Source of the DNA: Clostridium sp. CS001
Lineage (GTDB): Bacteria > Bacillota > Clostridia > Clostridiales > Clostridiaceae
Direction of reading: 5' to 3'
Assembly (NCBI RefSeq): GCF_020443565.1
Contig: NZ_JAIZZN010000013.1
Coordinates: 35,999-99,998 of the forward strand
DNA length: 64,000 nt
Shown here: one piece after another, positions 8,138 to 18,410 of the stretch
How positions within the stretch are numbered: the stretch's first letter is position 1
How the letters are laid out: every line of letters begins with the position of its first letter
The notes under the pieces: generated by a model
The model's database searches: none
What the model saw: the letters and a program-made list of their open reading frames with translations, nothing else
Told to the model about the DNA's origin: nothing
Made by a program: the position numbers and the translations under genes

Positions 8138-10333
8138 TTATTCTTTTTCCACATCGTCTATAATAAGCTGATTCAAGTCAGAAGTTGAATATTCTTTTAT
8201 GTCTTCTTCTATATCTTCATCTTCTTTAATTATATCAAAATAAACCTCATGAGAAGTCAAATCAACTTTACTAACTATAATCTTAACTTCTTCACCTAAT
8301 TTATACATCTTTTTGGTTCTCTCACCAATAAGAGTTAAGTGTCTTTCATCAAATATATAATAATCATCATCCAAGCTGCTCATATGAACTAAACCTTCTA
8401 TTGTATTTGGTAATTCTACAAATAACCCAAAATTGGTTACTGAAGAAATAATACCTTGGAATTCTAGGCCAATTCTTTCGCTCATATACTCTGCTTTCTT
8501 TAAATCATCCACTTCTCTCTCAGCTTCCATAGCTACTCTTTCCATATCTGATGATTGTTTTGATGCTATTTCTACTTCTTTTACTAATTTCTCTGTTCTC
8601 TTCTCACTTAATCCTCCATTTATAACTTCTTTAATTATTCTATGGATCATAAGGTCAGGATATCTTCTAATTGGTGAGGTAAAGTGGCAATAATACTTAG
8701 CTGCCAGACCAAAATGTCCGCTACATTCTGGAGAATACTTTGCTTTCATCATAGAACGAAGTAATAATGTACTAACAACTATTTCTTCCTTCTTACCTTT
8801 TACTCTTTCTATTATTTCTTGAAGCATTCTAGGATGTATTTCATTTCCCCACTTTATTGGATATCCTAAGTTATGTGCAAATTCACTAAAATGCATTAAC
8901 TTTTCCTCGTCTGGGTCTTCATGAATTCTATATACAAAAGGTACATTTAGCCAGAACATATGCTCAGCTACAGTTTCATTAGCCGTTAACATAAATTCTT
9001 CAATAATGGCATTTGCGATAGCTCTTTCATAAGGTACTATGTCTACAGGTTTTCCAAACTCATTTAACTTTATTTTAGCCTCAACAAAATCAAAATTTAT
9101 GGCTCCTCTACCCATTCTCTTTTTATTAAGAATTCCACAGAGTTCTTCCATATGTTTGAAATCTTCAAGTAAGTATTCATACTTTTTGATTGTTTCCTCA
9201 TCCTTATCTCTAAGTATCTTTGTAACCTCAGTATAGGTCATTCTTTCATTAGTTTTTATAATACTCTCTACTATCTCATGATCTACACTTTTTCCGTTTT
9301 TGTCTATTTGCATAAAGCAAGTAAGTGCTAATCTATCTACTCTTGGATTTAAGCTACAAACCCCATTAGATAACTTCTTAGGAAGCATCGGTATAACTCT
9401 ATCAATTAAGTATACTGAAGTTGCTCTTTTTAAAGCTTCTACGTCCAAAATATTCTTTTCCTTAACATAGTTTGAAACGTCTGCTATATGAACTCCTAAA
9501 CGATAGTTTCCATTAGGTAAAATCTCAATAGATACTGCATCATCTAAGTCCTTAGCATCCTCACCATCTATAGTTACCATACGTAAATCTCTTAAATCTC
9601 TTCTTCTGGCATATTCTTCCTCTGGGATTTCTTCAACTATGCTCTCAGCATAAGCTTCAACCTTTGTTGGGAACTCCTCTGGTAGATTGTGCTTTTTAAT
9701 TATAGTTAATATATCAATACCTAAATCCCCTTTATTTCCGAGAATTTCAACAATTCTACCTTCAGGGTTTCTTCTTTGATCTGGCCACTGAGTTATTTCA
9801 ACAATTACAATTTGGCCAGTTTGCGCACCATTTCTTTCTGCTTTAGGGATAAATATGTCTTGAGCAATCCTCTTATCATCAGCCACTACAAAACCAAAGT
9901 TTTTGCTATCCTCGTAAGTTCCTACTATTGTGTTATTAGATCTTTCTATTATCCTGGCAATTTCACCTTCACATTTCTTACCTTTGTTTTGTTCTTTTAA
10001 TATCTTAGCAAGAACTTTATCACCATTCATTGCTCCATTTACATTGTCTGCCGGAATAAATATATCTGGTCTTTCTTCATCTGCTATAACAAATCCAAAA
10101 CCTCTTTGATGCCCTTGGAATTTACCAATTACAAGGCCCATTCTCTCTGGAATACCATAAAACTCAGTACGTGTTTTTACTACTTCACCGCTCTTTTCCA
10201 TATCCTTTAATAAATTAGTGAACTTCTCCATTTCACCTTTTTTAATATCAAATACCCTAGATAGTTCTTTTAAGTTCATAGGTTTATACGCTTGTTCTGT
10301 CATAAAGTTTATTAAAATCTCTTTTATCACCAT
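8138..10333 (-). CDS. rnr: Ribonuclease R
   Basis: This 731-aa 3'-to-5' exoribonuclease has an N-terminal winged-helix region, two cold-shock domains (GFGFVIADEERPDIFIP and GFVVADDKRIAQDIFIP), the RNB catalytic domain (TIDGEDAKDLDDAVSIE with metal-binding Asp residues, then HIADVSNYV) and a C-terminal S1 domain (GIISSVTNFGLFVEL). It degrades structured RNA and works with SmpB-tmRNA on non-stop messages. The ATG beginning MVIKE is chosen because AGGAGGG precedes it; an upstream in-frame TTG would overlap that site. The eno/secG neighbours common upstream of rnr are not present here. Confidence 0.96.
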   Translation of the reverse strand: MVIKEILINFMTEQAYKPMNLKELSRVFDIKKGEMEKFTNLLKDMEKSGEVVKTRTEFYGIPERMGLVIGKFQGHQRGFGFVIADEERPDIFIPADNVNGAMNGDKVLAKILKEQNKGKKCEGEIARIIERSNNTIVGTYEDSKNFGFVVADDKRIAQDIFIPKAERNGAQTGQIVIVEITQWPDQRRNPEGRIVEILGNKGDLGIDILTIIKKHNLPEEFPTKVEAYAESIVEEIPEEEYARRRDLRDLRMVTIDGEDAKDLDDAVSIEILPNGNYRLGVHIADVSNYVKEKNILDVEALKRATSVYLIDRVIPMLPKKLSNGVCSLNPRVDRLALTCFMQIDKNGKSVDHEIVESIIKTNERMTYTEVTKILRDKDEETIKKYEYLLEDFKHMEELCGILNKKRMGRGAINFDFVEAKIKLNEFGKPVDIVPYERAIANAIIEEFMLTANETVAEHMFWLNVPFVYRIHEDPDEEKLMHFSEFAHNLGYPIKWGNEIHPRMLQEIIERVKGKKEEIVVSTLLLRSMMKAKYSPECSGHFGLAAKYYCHFTSPIRRYPDLMIHRIIKEVINGGLSEKRTEKLVKEVEIASKQSSDMERVAMEAEREVDDLKKAEYMSERIGLEFQGIISSVTNFGLFVELPNTIEGLVHMSSLDDDYYIFDERHLTLIGERTKKMYKLGEEVKIIVSKVDLTSHEVYFDIIKEDEDIEEDIKEYSTSDLNQLIIDDVEKE

Positions 10334-10524
10334 AAGATTCCCTCCTATCAAATTCTTGCTTAAATCTTGATCTAAATTGTTGAAAATATTTATATTACAT
10401 ATTTATCGCTAAATATTATACTAAATTATTCATGTGATTCTATATTTACACACCTTAATTATAGTCCAAAAAACACATCTAGTATATACTATGTAGTTAT
10501 ATACTTTCCAATTATCCAATAAAA

Positions 10525-10560
10525 AATGCCATATTAAATGTAATCATTTAATATGACATT
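10525..10560 (-). terminator. Hairpin with T-run in rnr upstream region
   Basis: The stem formed by CATATTAAATG and its complement, with outer AATG/CATT, is followed on the minus strand by TTTTTTATT. It may end read-through from the pseudouridine synthase gene or a short unrecognised transcript. Otherwise the ~500 bases between the two genes hold no recognisable gene. Confidence 0.6.
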
Positions 10561-10628
10561 TTGTCGAAATTCAATTTCCTTATGATTTTCGACATTTTTC
10601 TTTTAAATTAGACATTTTTATGCAAAAT

Positions 10629-10656
10629 AAAACAGCCCTTGGGGTTGGGCTGTTTC
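10629..10656 (-). terminator. Intrinsic terminator of pseudouridine synthase gene
   Basis: Stem AAACAGCCC/GGGCTGTTT followed on the minus strand by TTTTATTTT, about 180 bases after the pseudouridine synthase stop. Confidence 0.75.
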
Positions 10657-10836
10657 GTAATAAATAAAAAGGGGGCTATTTATCTCTCTATTTATCTTAA
10701 CACCTTAATTATATTAAACTTAAATAAAATATGCAAGTATTATTTGCAAAGTTTATTGTAAATTAATTTATAACATGATGCTATTTCATTCACATTTTGT
10801 TCATCTTACCCTTGTATTATTATATTGTTAATTAAA

Positions 10837-11553
10837 TTAAATCTGTTTTAATAAATTTACCTCTTCTTCTGAGAGCTCTCTATATTGACCTTCTGACAAA
10901 TTTTCATCTAATTTTAGTGGTCCAAAACTAATTCTTCTTAAAAATACAACTTGTTTATCTACACTTTCAAACATCCTTTTTACCTGATGAAATTTACCTT
11001 CCTGGATTGTAACCATTACTTCAGATCCATTTTCATCAGCCTTTAAAACTTCTAGGATTGCTGGCATACATTTATATCCACCGTCTATTTCAATTCCTCT
11101 TTTAAATGCATCCACGTCTTTTTCATCTACAGGTCTATTAATTTCAGCATAGTATACCTTATCTACGTGGTTTTTAGGTGCTATCAATTTGTGGTTTAAT
11201 TCACCATCATTAGTTATTAGCAATAATCCTACTGTATCTTTGTCTAGTCTCCCTATGGGAAATGGTTTAAAAGCTTGGTACTCATCATCTAATAAACCAA
11301 TTACAGTTTCGTCATGGTTATCTACAGTAGCTGAAATCACACCCGCTGGCTTATTCATTGTTAAATATATATATTTTCTATATTTAATTTCTTCACCAGA
11401 TACCTTTATTACAGCCTTATCTGGATCAACCTTCATTGCACTATCTGATGCTATCACTCCATCAATTTCAACTTTACCTTTCTTTAATAAAGCTTTTACT
11501 TCTTTTCTTGTTCCATGACCTAAATTTGATAATATCTTGTCTATTCTTTCCAT
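10837..11553 (-). CDS. RsuA-family rRNA pseudouridine synthase
   Basis: This 238-aa protein has an N-terminal S4 RNA-binding domain (MERIDKILSNLGHGTRKEVK..., residues 1-50) followed by the RsuA/RluB/E/F catalytic domain with GRLDKDTVGLLLITNDG, whose Asp is the catalytic residue, and a C-terminal QVKRMF motif. The family converts specific uridines in rRNA to pseudouridine. RsuA-like small-subunit specificity (U516 in E. coli numbering) is more likely than RluB by length, but is not certain. ATG with AAGGAG upstream. It stands alone, with its own terminator downstream. Confidence 0.9.
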   Translation of the reverse strand: MERIDKILSNLGHGTRKEVKALLKKGKVEIDGVIASDSAMKVDPDKAVIKVSGEEIKYRKYIYLTMNKPAGVISATVDNHDETVIGLLDDEYQAFKPFPIGRLDKDTVGLLLITNDGELNHKLIAPKNHVDKVYYAEINRPVDEKDVDAFKRGIEIDGGYKCMPAILEVLKADENGSEVMVTIQEGKFHQVKRMFESVDKQVVFLRRISFGPLKLDENLSEGQYRELSEEEVNLLKQI

Positions 11554-11688
11554 TTACATTCATCTCCTTATTTATTTCTTAAAGTTTCAAATACACATCA
11601 GTTTATTCTACTCTTATCTACAATATTAATGGCTTCAACTTATATAGTAAAGTATGTATGCTAAATATGTTTTTTACTCATAAAAAAA

Positions 11689-11709
11689 ACAGCTTTTAAA
11701 GGCTGTTTT
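11689..11709 (-). terminator. Terminator of Y_Y_Y protein gene
   Basis: Stem AACAGCC/GGCTGTT followed by a T-run (TTTTTTTT) on the minus strand, only a few bases past the stop codon. Confidence 0.85.
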
Positions 11710-11713
11710 AAGT

Positions 11714-13486
11714 TCATTCTTTTACTTCAATGTCCATTATAGCATAATCTTCATAGGAAATGCGTTTATAAAAACTTTTTGATAACACTAACATCTTATA
11801 AATTCCTTTAGTAAAAGGCATAAAGGTATAATCATTTTTTCTGCTAAACTTTTGCATGAGGCTCCAATCTCCATTTTCCATAAGATAGAACTCATACATA
11901 ACTGCAGCGCCTCCCTTACTTTCTGCAATAACTGTTACTGCTTCATTAACTATAAAGCTTGTCCTATCACATAAAATTTTTGTATCCGTTATAGGCAAGC
12001 TATCATGTACTTCTACTTTTATTTCCTTCTTACAATCATATTGCTTTGTACTAAATTTATTTTTTGCTTGAATCTCTATTAAATAAGTTCCACTGCATTT
12101 AGGCTTCATCTCATACTTTTTATGTTCTGCATTTTTATGTTCTAAGAAGTCAGTTTCCTCTACTAGACGATTATTTATTTTTAAAACATAATTCACAAGG
12201 GTCTCTCTTGTGTTTTCAGAAATAACCTCTAGTGAAACAGTATCTCCCACCATATAATACTCTTTAGGTGGCATTAAAACATAGTTTATTTTAGCTGGAA
12301 TACATTCTAAAACCTCAATATATCTCACTTCATGGCAATCAAATTCTCTTTTAGAATATTTATCTTTTACCCTTACCTCTAGTTTGAAATTTCCAATTCC
12401 CTCTGGAGTAAAATCTACAAAATCATGTTTTCCAAACTCTAGTTTTTCCAATTCTTTACCTTCTTTAAGTACTGCAAAGCTATACCGTAGAGAATTTCCA
12501 CCGGTGGCCTTAACCTTCACATGAATAGCCTCTCCTAATAGAACCGGATTTTTCTTATCTAAAATTACATCCCCTATAATTACATTTTCATTACTTATAT
12601 TATCAATTATAAATTCTATAAAAGTTTCCTTTTCATATTCCCCCTTAAAGGTTTCATCCTTAACCCATAAGATAGCCTTGTATGTACCTGCTTCTTTTGG
12701 TGTCCATATATAATTATCCTTTGTGCTATAACTAGAATCCTCTGAGCAATTTCCTTGAATTTTAAATTTATATAATAATTCTTTTCCACCCCTAGCAATA
12801 CACTTTAGACTAATAGGAGTACCACATAGCTGTGGCGAGCTCAAATCACTAGTGAAACTATGTATTTTTATTTCTTCATAAAGTTCTATACTATAATGAA
12901 TTAACGCTCTGTCATCAAATTCATTAATGGAATACATATCCTTTGCCATGCACAGCAGCTTATAGTCCCCTTTATCTTCTTCTACATAACTAACTAATTT
13001 TTTAGTCGAATAATCTTGTATGCAGGTATTCTCTCCTTGAAGATTTATTTTTACAAACTTGTATAAAACCATTCTGTTATCCTCATGGTTTGCTTCTACC
13101 TCAAAAACTAGTTCTCTGCCCACTAACAAATCTTCAGTCAAGCATTTAAATGCCGTAATCTCTAAGGACTGCACGGCTTGTACATTAAAATCACCATCTA
13201 TTAACCCTTTGCAAACTTCACCTACTATATAATCCGTTTTTGATATAAAGTCAAAAGATCTATTGCTCTCTTTCCTCTTAGCTTGCACCATTATAGAGTA
13301 CTTGCCCTCTGCCTCTGGCTTCCATGTAGTAACACTGTCTTCACTTAGTTCTTTTATAGTCGTCCATGTTCCTTCTTGCCCAACAAGAAATTTATAGTTT
13401 AAATTATCCTCTAATTTATTTTCAACACTTATTTGAATTTCTTTAAATTCTTCCTCAGTGTCTTCTAAATTAAATAATATGTTCAT
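11714..13486 (-). CDS. Y_Y_Y (triple-tyrosine) repeat protein
   Basis: This 590-aa protein consists of about six beta-rich modules of ~90-100 residues. Each ends in a pattern like 'Y.W.P...G.YK..V..KD..S...D', the triple-tyrosine motif first seen at the end of two-component regulator propellers. Good examples are near residues 160-190, 265-295 and 360-390. No signal peptide or membrane segment is visible, so it is probably cytoplasmic. Clostridial stand-alone proteins of this type exist, but their function is unknown. The inner ATG (MNILFNLED) fits AGGTGAATGAA spacing better than the GTG nine bases upstream. It appears to be a single-gene unit with a terminator at its stop. Confidence 0.8.
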   Translation of the reverse strand: MNILFNLEDTEEEFKEIQISVENKLEDNLNYKFLVGQEGTWTTIKELSEDSVTTWKPEAEGKYSIMVQAKRKESNRSFDFISKTDYIVGEVCKGLIDGDFNVQAVQSLEITAFKCLTEDLLVGRELVFEVEANHEDNRMVLYKFVKINLQGENTCIQDYSTKKLVSYVEEDKGDYKLLCMAKDMYSINEFDDRALIHYSIELYEEIKIHSFTSDLSSPQLCGTPISLKCIARGGKELLYKFKIQGNCSEDSSYSTKDNYIWTPKEAGTYKAILWVKDETFKGEYEKETFIEFIIDNISNENVIIGDVILDKKNPVLLGEAIHVKVKATGGNSLRYSFAVLKEGKELEKLEFGKHDFVDFTPEGIGNFKLEVRVKDKYSKREFDCHEVRYIEVLECIPAKINYVLMPPKEYYMVGDTVSLEVISENTRETLVNYVLKINNRLVEETDFLEHKNAEHKKYEMKPKCSGTYLIEIQAKNKFSTKQYDCKKEIKVEVHDSLPITDTKILCDRTSFIVNEAVTVIAESKGGAAVMYEFYLMENGDWSLMQKFSRKNDYTFMPFTKGIYKMLVLSKSFYKRISYEDYAIMDIEVKE

Positions 13487-13741
13487 TTCATTCACCTAAA
13501 CTCACCTACCCTTATAAATAAGCTACGATCATAAAAATGTGCCTATAATGGTATATTATACCATAGTGCTATTCTCTATAATAGTGTTGTAGTACCCTTT
13601 TTTAACTTTATTTATAGACATAAATTCTCATAATCTTGACTTAAAGTAACAATTTCTCAAACTTTATATTGTTTTATGTAATAAATTTGTTATTGTTTAA
13701 AATCTAAATAATCAATATTTGCTTAGGCCTTTAAAATAAGA

Positions 13742-13781
13742 TAAAACAGTTAGTAATAAAAATTACTAACTGTTTTATCTG
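13742..13781 (-). terminator. Terminator downstream of pgi-UPF0178 operon
   Basis: Near-perfect stem AAAACAGTTAGTAAT/ATTACTAACTGTTTT located 30 bases after the UPF0178 stop, followed by an AT-rich tract on the minus strand. The rest of the ~320-base gap to the next gene is AT-rich and shows nothing else. Confidence 0.8.
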
Positions 13782-13810
13782 TTATGCATGTTACATATTA
13801 ATAGGTAATG

Positions 13811-14251
13811 TTATGATTGAGCTTTTATAATGAGTTTAATTAAATTATTATAAAGTCTTTCATCATCCTCATTTGTTCTTTTTTTAGGTCCAAAGGTTTT
13901 TCCTCCACTACGTCTTGCTTTACCAGATATATGGCGCTCAAATAATAGTTTATCTATATTGTCATCATCGTATATATGGCCTTTAGTGCCAATAGCATAC
14001 GCGCCTTTAGCTAAAACCATTGCAGCCACGCCAAAGTCTTGGGTAATTACTATATCCTTAAGTTTCGCCTCATTGGCTACTTTCATGTCAACTGTTTGGA
14101 ACCCACTATCTACATATTTTATTGATGCATAATTACTATTTAAAACATGATTAATGTCGCAATACATAATAAGTTCTATAGAATTTTCCTTAGCTGCTTT
14201 TTCTATTAGGTGTTTTCCAGGGCACCCATCTGCATCAACAATAATTCTCAT
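13811..14251 (-). CDS. UPF0178 (YaiI/YqxD, DUF188) family protein
   Basis: This 146-aa protein matches the YaiI/YqxD family in length and motifs: N-terminal MRIIVDADGCP, central DIVITQDFGVA, and C-terminal SGGKTFGPKKRT. The fold is PIN/NYN-like, with conserved acidic residues (D6, D8 and the D of TQDFG) that suggest metal binding and possible nuclease activity, but no function is established. It begins 18 bases after pgi and probably shares its transcript. Confidence 0.92.
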   Translation of the reverse strand: MRIIVDADGCPGKHLIEKAAKENSIELIMYCDINHVLNSNYASIKYVDSGFQTVDMKVANEAKLKDIVITQDFGVAAMVLAKGAYAIGTKGHIYDDDNIDKLLFERHISGKARRSGGKTFGPKKRTNEDDERLYNNLIKLIIKAQS

Positions 14252-14269
14252 ATAATCTTTCTCATTTCT

Positions 14270-15619
14270 TTAAATTCTCTTTTCGAGTTTTGCTTTTATT
14301 TCTTCATATCCTGCTTTACCAAGAAGCGCAAACATATTTTTCTTGTATTCCTCAACTCCAGGCTGATCAAATGGGTTTACACCTAATAAATATCCACTTA
14401 TTGCACAAGCTTTTTCAAAAAAGTAAACCATATAGCCAAAATAATATGGTGTTAATTCTGGTACATTTAAAATGATGTTTGGCACTCCTCCATCATTATG
14501 TGCAAGAACGGTACCTTGGAAAGCTTTTTTATTAACAAAATCCATAGTTTTGCCTGCTAAAAAGTTTAATCCATCTAAATCTTCTGCTTCTTCTTTTACT
14601 ATAATTTCTTTTCTTGGTTTTTCAACATTTATAACAGTTTCAAATATGTTTCGTACTCCCTCTTGAATATATTGCCCCATAGAGTGCAAATCAGTAGAGA
14701 AATTAACCGCTGCTGGGAATATTCCCTTTTGGTCTTTTCCTTCACTTTCACCATATAATTGTTTCCACCACTCTCCAAAATACTGAAGTGCTGGTTCATA
14801 ATTGACTAAAATCTCTGTAACTTTACCTTTTCTATATAGTGCATTTCTAGCCGCTGCATATTTATAGCAATCATTGCTATTTAAATCTTCTTTGCTATAG
14901 GTCTCTCTTGCATCTGCTGCGCCCTTCATAACTTCTTCAATATCAATGCCTGCGACTGCTATTGGAAGTAGTCCTACAGCAGTTAGAACTGAGTATCTTC
15001 CTCCTATATCATCAGATATCACGAAAGTTTCATAGCCTTTTGCATCTGCTGATTTTTTCAGTGCACCCCTCGACTTATCTGTAGTGGCAAAAATCCTCTC
15101 AGTTGCTCCTTCTTTTCCATATTTCTTTTCCAATAAATCCTTAAATATTCTAAAAGCAATGGCTGGTTCAGTAGTAGTTCCTGATTTTGATATTACATTT
15201 ACAGAAAAGTCCTTTCCTTCTATAGCATCAATTAAATCTGCCATATATGTAGAACTTATATTGTTTCCAACAAAAAATATTGCTGGAGATTTTCTCTTCT
15301 CACTTGAGAGACTATTATAAAAGCTATGGCATAACATTTCTATAGCTGCCCTAGCACCAAGGTATGATCCCCCAATTCCAATAACAATTAAGACCTGTGA
15401 ATTACTTCTTATCTTTTCTGCGGCCTTTTTAATCCTATCAAATTCTAATTTATCGTAATTTAAAGGGAGGTCCACCCATCCTAAAAACTCATTACCCGCA
15501 CCTGTTCTATCTTTAAGCATCTTGTGAGCCGTAGCTACCATTGGCTCAAAATAAGAAACTTCATGCTCTCCTAAATATGGGACTACTTTGCTTAGATCTA
15601 ATGATAAAGTCTTTCTCAT
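14270..15619 (-). CDS. pgi: Glucose-6-phosphate isomerase
   Basis: This 449-aa enzyme interconverts glucose-6-phosphate and fructose-6-phosphate in glycolysis. It is the shorter bacterial form (about 450 aa). Signature segments are [17 protein letters not shown], the phosphate-binding [10 protein letters not shown], the catalytic region [16 protein letters not shown], and [20 protein letters not shown] start with AAGGAGGG upstream. It is the first gene of a two-gene unit with the UPF0178 gene. Confidence 0.97.
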   Translation of the reverse strand: MRKTLSLDLSKVVPYLGEHEVSYFEPMVATAHKMLKDRTGAGNEFLGWVDLPLNYDKLEFDRIKKAAEKIRSNSQVLIVIGIGGSYLGARAAIEMLCHSFYNSLSSEKRKSPAIFFVGNNISSTYMADLIDAIEGKDFSVNVISKSGTTTEPAIAFRIFKDLLEKKYGKEGATERIFATTDKSRGALKKSADAKGYETFVISDDIGGRYSVLTAVGLLPIAVAGIDIEEVMKGAADARETYSKEDLNSNDCYKYAAARNALYRKGKVTEILVNYEPALQYFGEWWKQLYGESEGKDQKGIFPAAVNFSTDLHSMGQYIQEGVRNIFETVINVEKPRKEIIVKEEAEDLDGLNFLAGKTMDFVNKKAFQGTVLAHNDGGVPNIILNVPELTPYYFGYMVYFFEKACAISGYLLGVNPFDQPGVEEYKKNMFALLGKAGYEEIKAKLEKRI

Positions 15620-15817
15620 TAATAATACCCTCCTTGTTTATACCCTTCTGTAAATAAAAGTTATGAACCCTTAACCCTTTGCATGTCACCCTAATAAATC
15701 AATATAGGATAATTTTAGTTTATAGAGTTAAATAAATCAAGTTTTAAAATATATTATGTACTCCCTGTCATTGTGTTGCATATACTGAATTATATTACTA
15801 TAAGAGGTGTGATTTTT

Positions 15818-17098
15818 TTGATTATTCATGTTGTAAAAAGTGGTGAAAGCCTATATGAAATTGCTAAATTATACGGTGTTTCATACAATAAAATTGCTTC
15901 TGATAATGAACTTACAAACCCATCGGAACTTGTTGTAGGTCAAACACTTGTAATCCTACAAGGAACAAGACAACATAGAGTTCTTCCAGGCCAATCTCTA
16001 TACGGCATAGCTAGAATGTATGGTATAACTCTCGCAAGTTTATATGCTGCAAATCCAGGACTTAGCAGTTCTACGCCAATTTATGCTGGCCAAATTATAA
16101 ATATACCATCATCTTCGCAAAAATTAGGTTCTATCGAAGTTAATGGCTATGCTTTCCCTGGTACAAATATGGAGGTTCTTGCAAAGACTCTTCCAAACCT
16201 AACTTACCTTAGTATATTTAGTTATCAAATATTGCCTAACGGAACCTTAACAGGTATTAATGACGTTCCCTTAATAGAAGCTGCAAGAAAAGCTAAAGTA
16301 GCTCCAATGATGGTGGTTACAAACTTAAGGACAGGTGGGGGCTTTGATAGTAACTTAGCTCACACAATACTTGCAAATGAAACCCTTCAAGACACATTAT
16401 TAGATAACATAATTAATATATTAAAAAGCAAAAACTATTATGGTTTAGCTCTTGACCTAGAATATATCTTCCCCGAAGATAGACAAAATTATAATAACTT
16501 TTTACGCAAAACTGTAAATAGACTAGAACCTTTAGGCTATATTGTTACTACAGCCCTAGCTCCTAAGCCTTCTGCTGACATAAAGGGATTACTTTACGAA
16601 GCTCACGATTATCCAGTCCATGGAGTCCTTGCTTCTCATGTTATACTAATGACTTATGAGTGGGGGTATACTGCTGGCCCAGCAATGGCAGTAGCTCCAC
16701 TCAATTTAGTAAAAAAAGTACTTGATTATGCTGTAACAGTAATTCCAAGAAAAAAAATCTTTATGGGAATCCCTAACTATGGGTATGATTGGACTTTGCC
16801 ATTTGTGCAAGGAAGCAAAGCAGTTGCACTTGGTAATGTAGCAGCTGTAGATCTTGCAAGAAAAGTACACGCATCTATTAAGTATGATTATACTGCTCAA
16901 GCACCGTTTTTTAACTATTATGACTCTGCTGGAAAAAAACATGAGGTTTGGTTCGAAGATGCTAGAAGCATGAACGCTAAGCTTCGTACTGCTCACCAAT
17001 ATGGTTTAGGTGGAGTTAGCTATTGGACTATTGGAAGGTACTTCCCTCAGGCATGGCTCGTTCAAAATTCATTATTCAATGTAATAAAGGTACTTTAG
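15818..17098 (+). CDS. LysM-GH18 spore peptidoglycan hydrolase, SleL/YaaH-like
   Basis: This 426-aa protein has two N-terminal LysM peptidoglycan-binding repeats (IHVVKSGESLYEIAKLYGVS and HRVLPGQSLYGIARMYGIT, residues ~1-97) and a GH18 barrel. The barrel carries GLALDLEYI, where the final Glu is the expected acid catalyst, and a C-terminal GVSYWTIGR. SleL/YaaH-type enzymes are N-acetylglucosaminidases acting on spore cortex fragments during germination. The TTG start (MIIHVVKSGES) is chosen because GAGGTG lies eight bases upstream and it leads directly into the first LysM; the upstream in-frame extension has no site. No signal peptide, as usual for this spore family. Confidence 0.9.
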   Translation: MIIHVVKSGESLYEIAKLYGVSYNKIASDNELTNPSELVVGQTLVILQGTRQHRVLPGQSLYGIARMYGITLASLYAANPGLSSSTPIYAGQIINIPSSSQKLGSIEVNGYAFPGTNMEVLAKTLPNLTYLSIFSYQILPNGTLTGINDVPLIEAARKAKVAPMMVVTNLRTGGGFDSNLAHTILANETLQDTLLDNIINILKSKNYYGLALDLEYIFPEDRQNYNNFLRKTVNRLEPLGYIVTTALAPKPSADIKGLLYEAHDYPVHGVLASHVILMTYEWGYTAGPAMAVAPLNLVKKVLDYAVTVIPRKKIFMGIPNYGYDWTLPFVQGSKAVALGNVAAVDLARKVHASIKYDYTAQAPFFNYYDSAGKKHEVWFEDARSMNAKLRTAHQYGLGGVSYWTIGRYFPQAWLVQNSLFNVIKVL

Positions 17099-17127
17099 TT
17101 AAAGCTCTCTTATTACATTATCAATAC

Positions 17128-17169
17128 CTCGCCACTAACTCATGACTGAAGTCACGAGTTAGTGGCGAG
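17128..17169. repeat. 20-bp imperfect hairpin between convergent genes
   Basis: CTCGCCACTAACTC and GAGTTAGTGGCGAG flank an inner TGACT-GA-AGTCA, giving a 20-bp stem with one A/C mismatch. It lies between the SleL-like gene (plus) and the TDT transporter (minus) and may act as a bidirectional terminator, although no T-run follows. Its shape also resembles subterminal hairpins of IS200/IS605 elements. Confidence 0.65.
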
Positions 17170-17242
17170 TCTTCAAAAATGAGAAGAGGTCATCTACTTT
17201 TAGACAACCTCCTCCTCTCTATATATTTAAAGATATAACTTA

Positions 17243-18190
17243 TTATGTTTTTAAATTTGTATTTATTACCTCCTTTTCCGTTGCAAATACAAATTGAATA
17301 TACCTTACTAATACATATAGAGTTAAAACAACAGCTACAGCTTCTTGAAACTTTATTAAGTATCTTAATACTGAAATTCCCTGACCAGATTTAGTTAAAA
17401 ATCCATTAGTAAGTTTCATCGCTATACCACTTATAACAAATGGAAATGTAAATGCTGAATAGCTCGGATAGAACTCCAACCTTAAAAGTTTAAACATAGT
17501 AATAACAACTCCTATATACATAACAAGTGATAGTACCATTAAAACCCAAACTATTGCCATATTTTTTGTTTGAAATGAGTTAATGTATCCTGCCAAAAGC
17601 AAGCTTGCAGGTGCTGCAAATATTGCAAGAGTTGGCCGAGCTGGCTCTGCTATTTCCTTAATCTTTATAACTCTATAAAGAACTGTTACTAAAAGTACTA
17701 GATAAGTTGCAAGTCCAAACCAGAAAGCTAATTGTCCTATAGCATTCATCTTAAACGCAGGACCTGTTACGCTGGCAACAACTATACCAACATAAACTAT
17801 AAACCAGGATGGAAATACCTGCTTAATCTTAAAATTCAACACATACTTTTTGGTAAACCATATAATCAGTGCAACATGAAAAGCAAAACCAATAATCCAC
17901 ACTATGAATGCAGATGTTTGTGAATATGACTTTAAATAAGTTGATAATAACATAATTGCCATAGAAAATGTAGGGAATACGCTAGCTACCACAGGGTTGT
18001 CCAAAGCTTCCGTAACACCTTTAGGATATTTAATAATCTTCGCTATCATTAAAACAAACAATACTGCAGATAGCGCACCAAACATACTGTGATAAACTTC
18101 CCCATAAGATTGAACTAGGTTTCCCACTGCTGCTAATCCAAGCATAAGACCTGCTGCAGGAACGGGATATTTTTTTAAGATCTGTCCCAT
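17243..18190 (-). CDS. TDT-family (TehA-like) transporter
   Basis: This 315-aa integral membrane protein has about ten hydrophobic helices, the topology of the tellurite-resistance/dicarboxylate transporter (TDT, SLAC1/TehA-like) family. The N-terminal PVPAAGLMLGLAAVGNL and the internal FPFVISGIAMKLTNGFL are typical. Members carry dicarboxylates, sulfite or other anions, and the substrate here cannot be told. The ATG giving MGQILKKYP follows GGAGG at eight bases; a start five codons upstream would place the ribosome site inside the gene. It stands alone, convergent with the SleL-like gene. Confidence 0.85.
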   Translation of the reverse strand: MGQILKKYPVPAAGLMLGLAAVGNLVQSYGEVYHSMFGALSAVLFVLMIAKIIKYPKGVTEALDNPVVASVFPTFSMAIMLLSTYLKSYSQTSAFIVWIIGFAFHVALIIWFTKKYVLNFKIKQVFPSWFIVYVGIVVASVTGPAFKMNAIGQLAFWFGLATYLVLLVTVLYRVIKIKEIAEPARPTLAIFAAPASLLLAGYINSFQTKNMAIVWVLMVLSLVMYIGVVITMFKLLRLEFYPSYSAFTFPFVISGIAMKLTNGFLTKSGQGISVLRYLIKFQEAVAVVLTLYVLVRYIQFVFATEKEVINTNLKT

Positions 18191-18368
18191 AAATAATTCC
18201 TCCATTTACATAAATAAAATATACTCAAAAGTTTAATTAATATATAAGATTACAATGAAAATTATAACATACTAAAAGATTTATATAACAATTGCTTCTA
18301 TTGATTTTTTCTATAGTTAAATCATTGAGTATTTGATTTTTTAATTGGATTGTTGGAAATACATAACT

Positions 18369-18374
18369 TATAAT
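18369..18374 (+). promoter_or_regulatory. Possible -10 box for C_GCAxxG_C_C gene
   Basis: TATAAT at this position with TTGGAT about 18 bases upstream, and a ~37-base leader before the ATG. A weak but plausible vegetative promoter. Confidence 0.4.
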
Positions 18375-18410
18375 AAAATTACAAAATTATTTAATTTATG
18401 GAGGTAACTG

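Noticed and set aside
10360..10836. secG or a small gene upstream of rnr
   Set aside because: No open frame with a ribosome site; only hairpins and AT-rich sequence.
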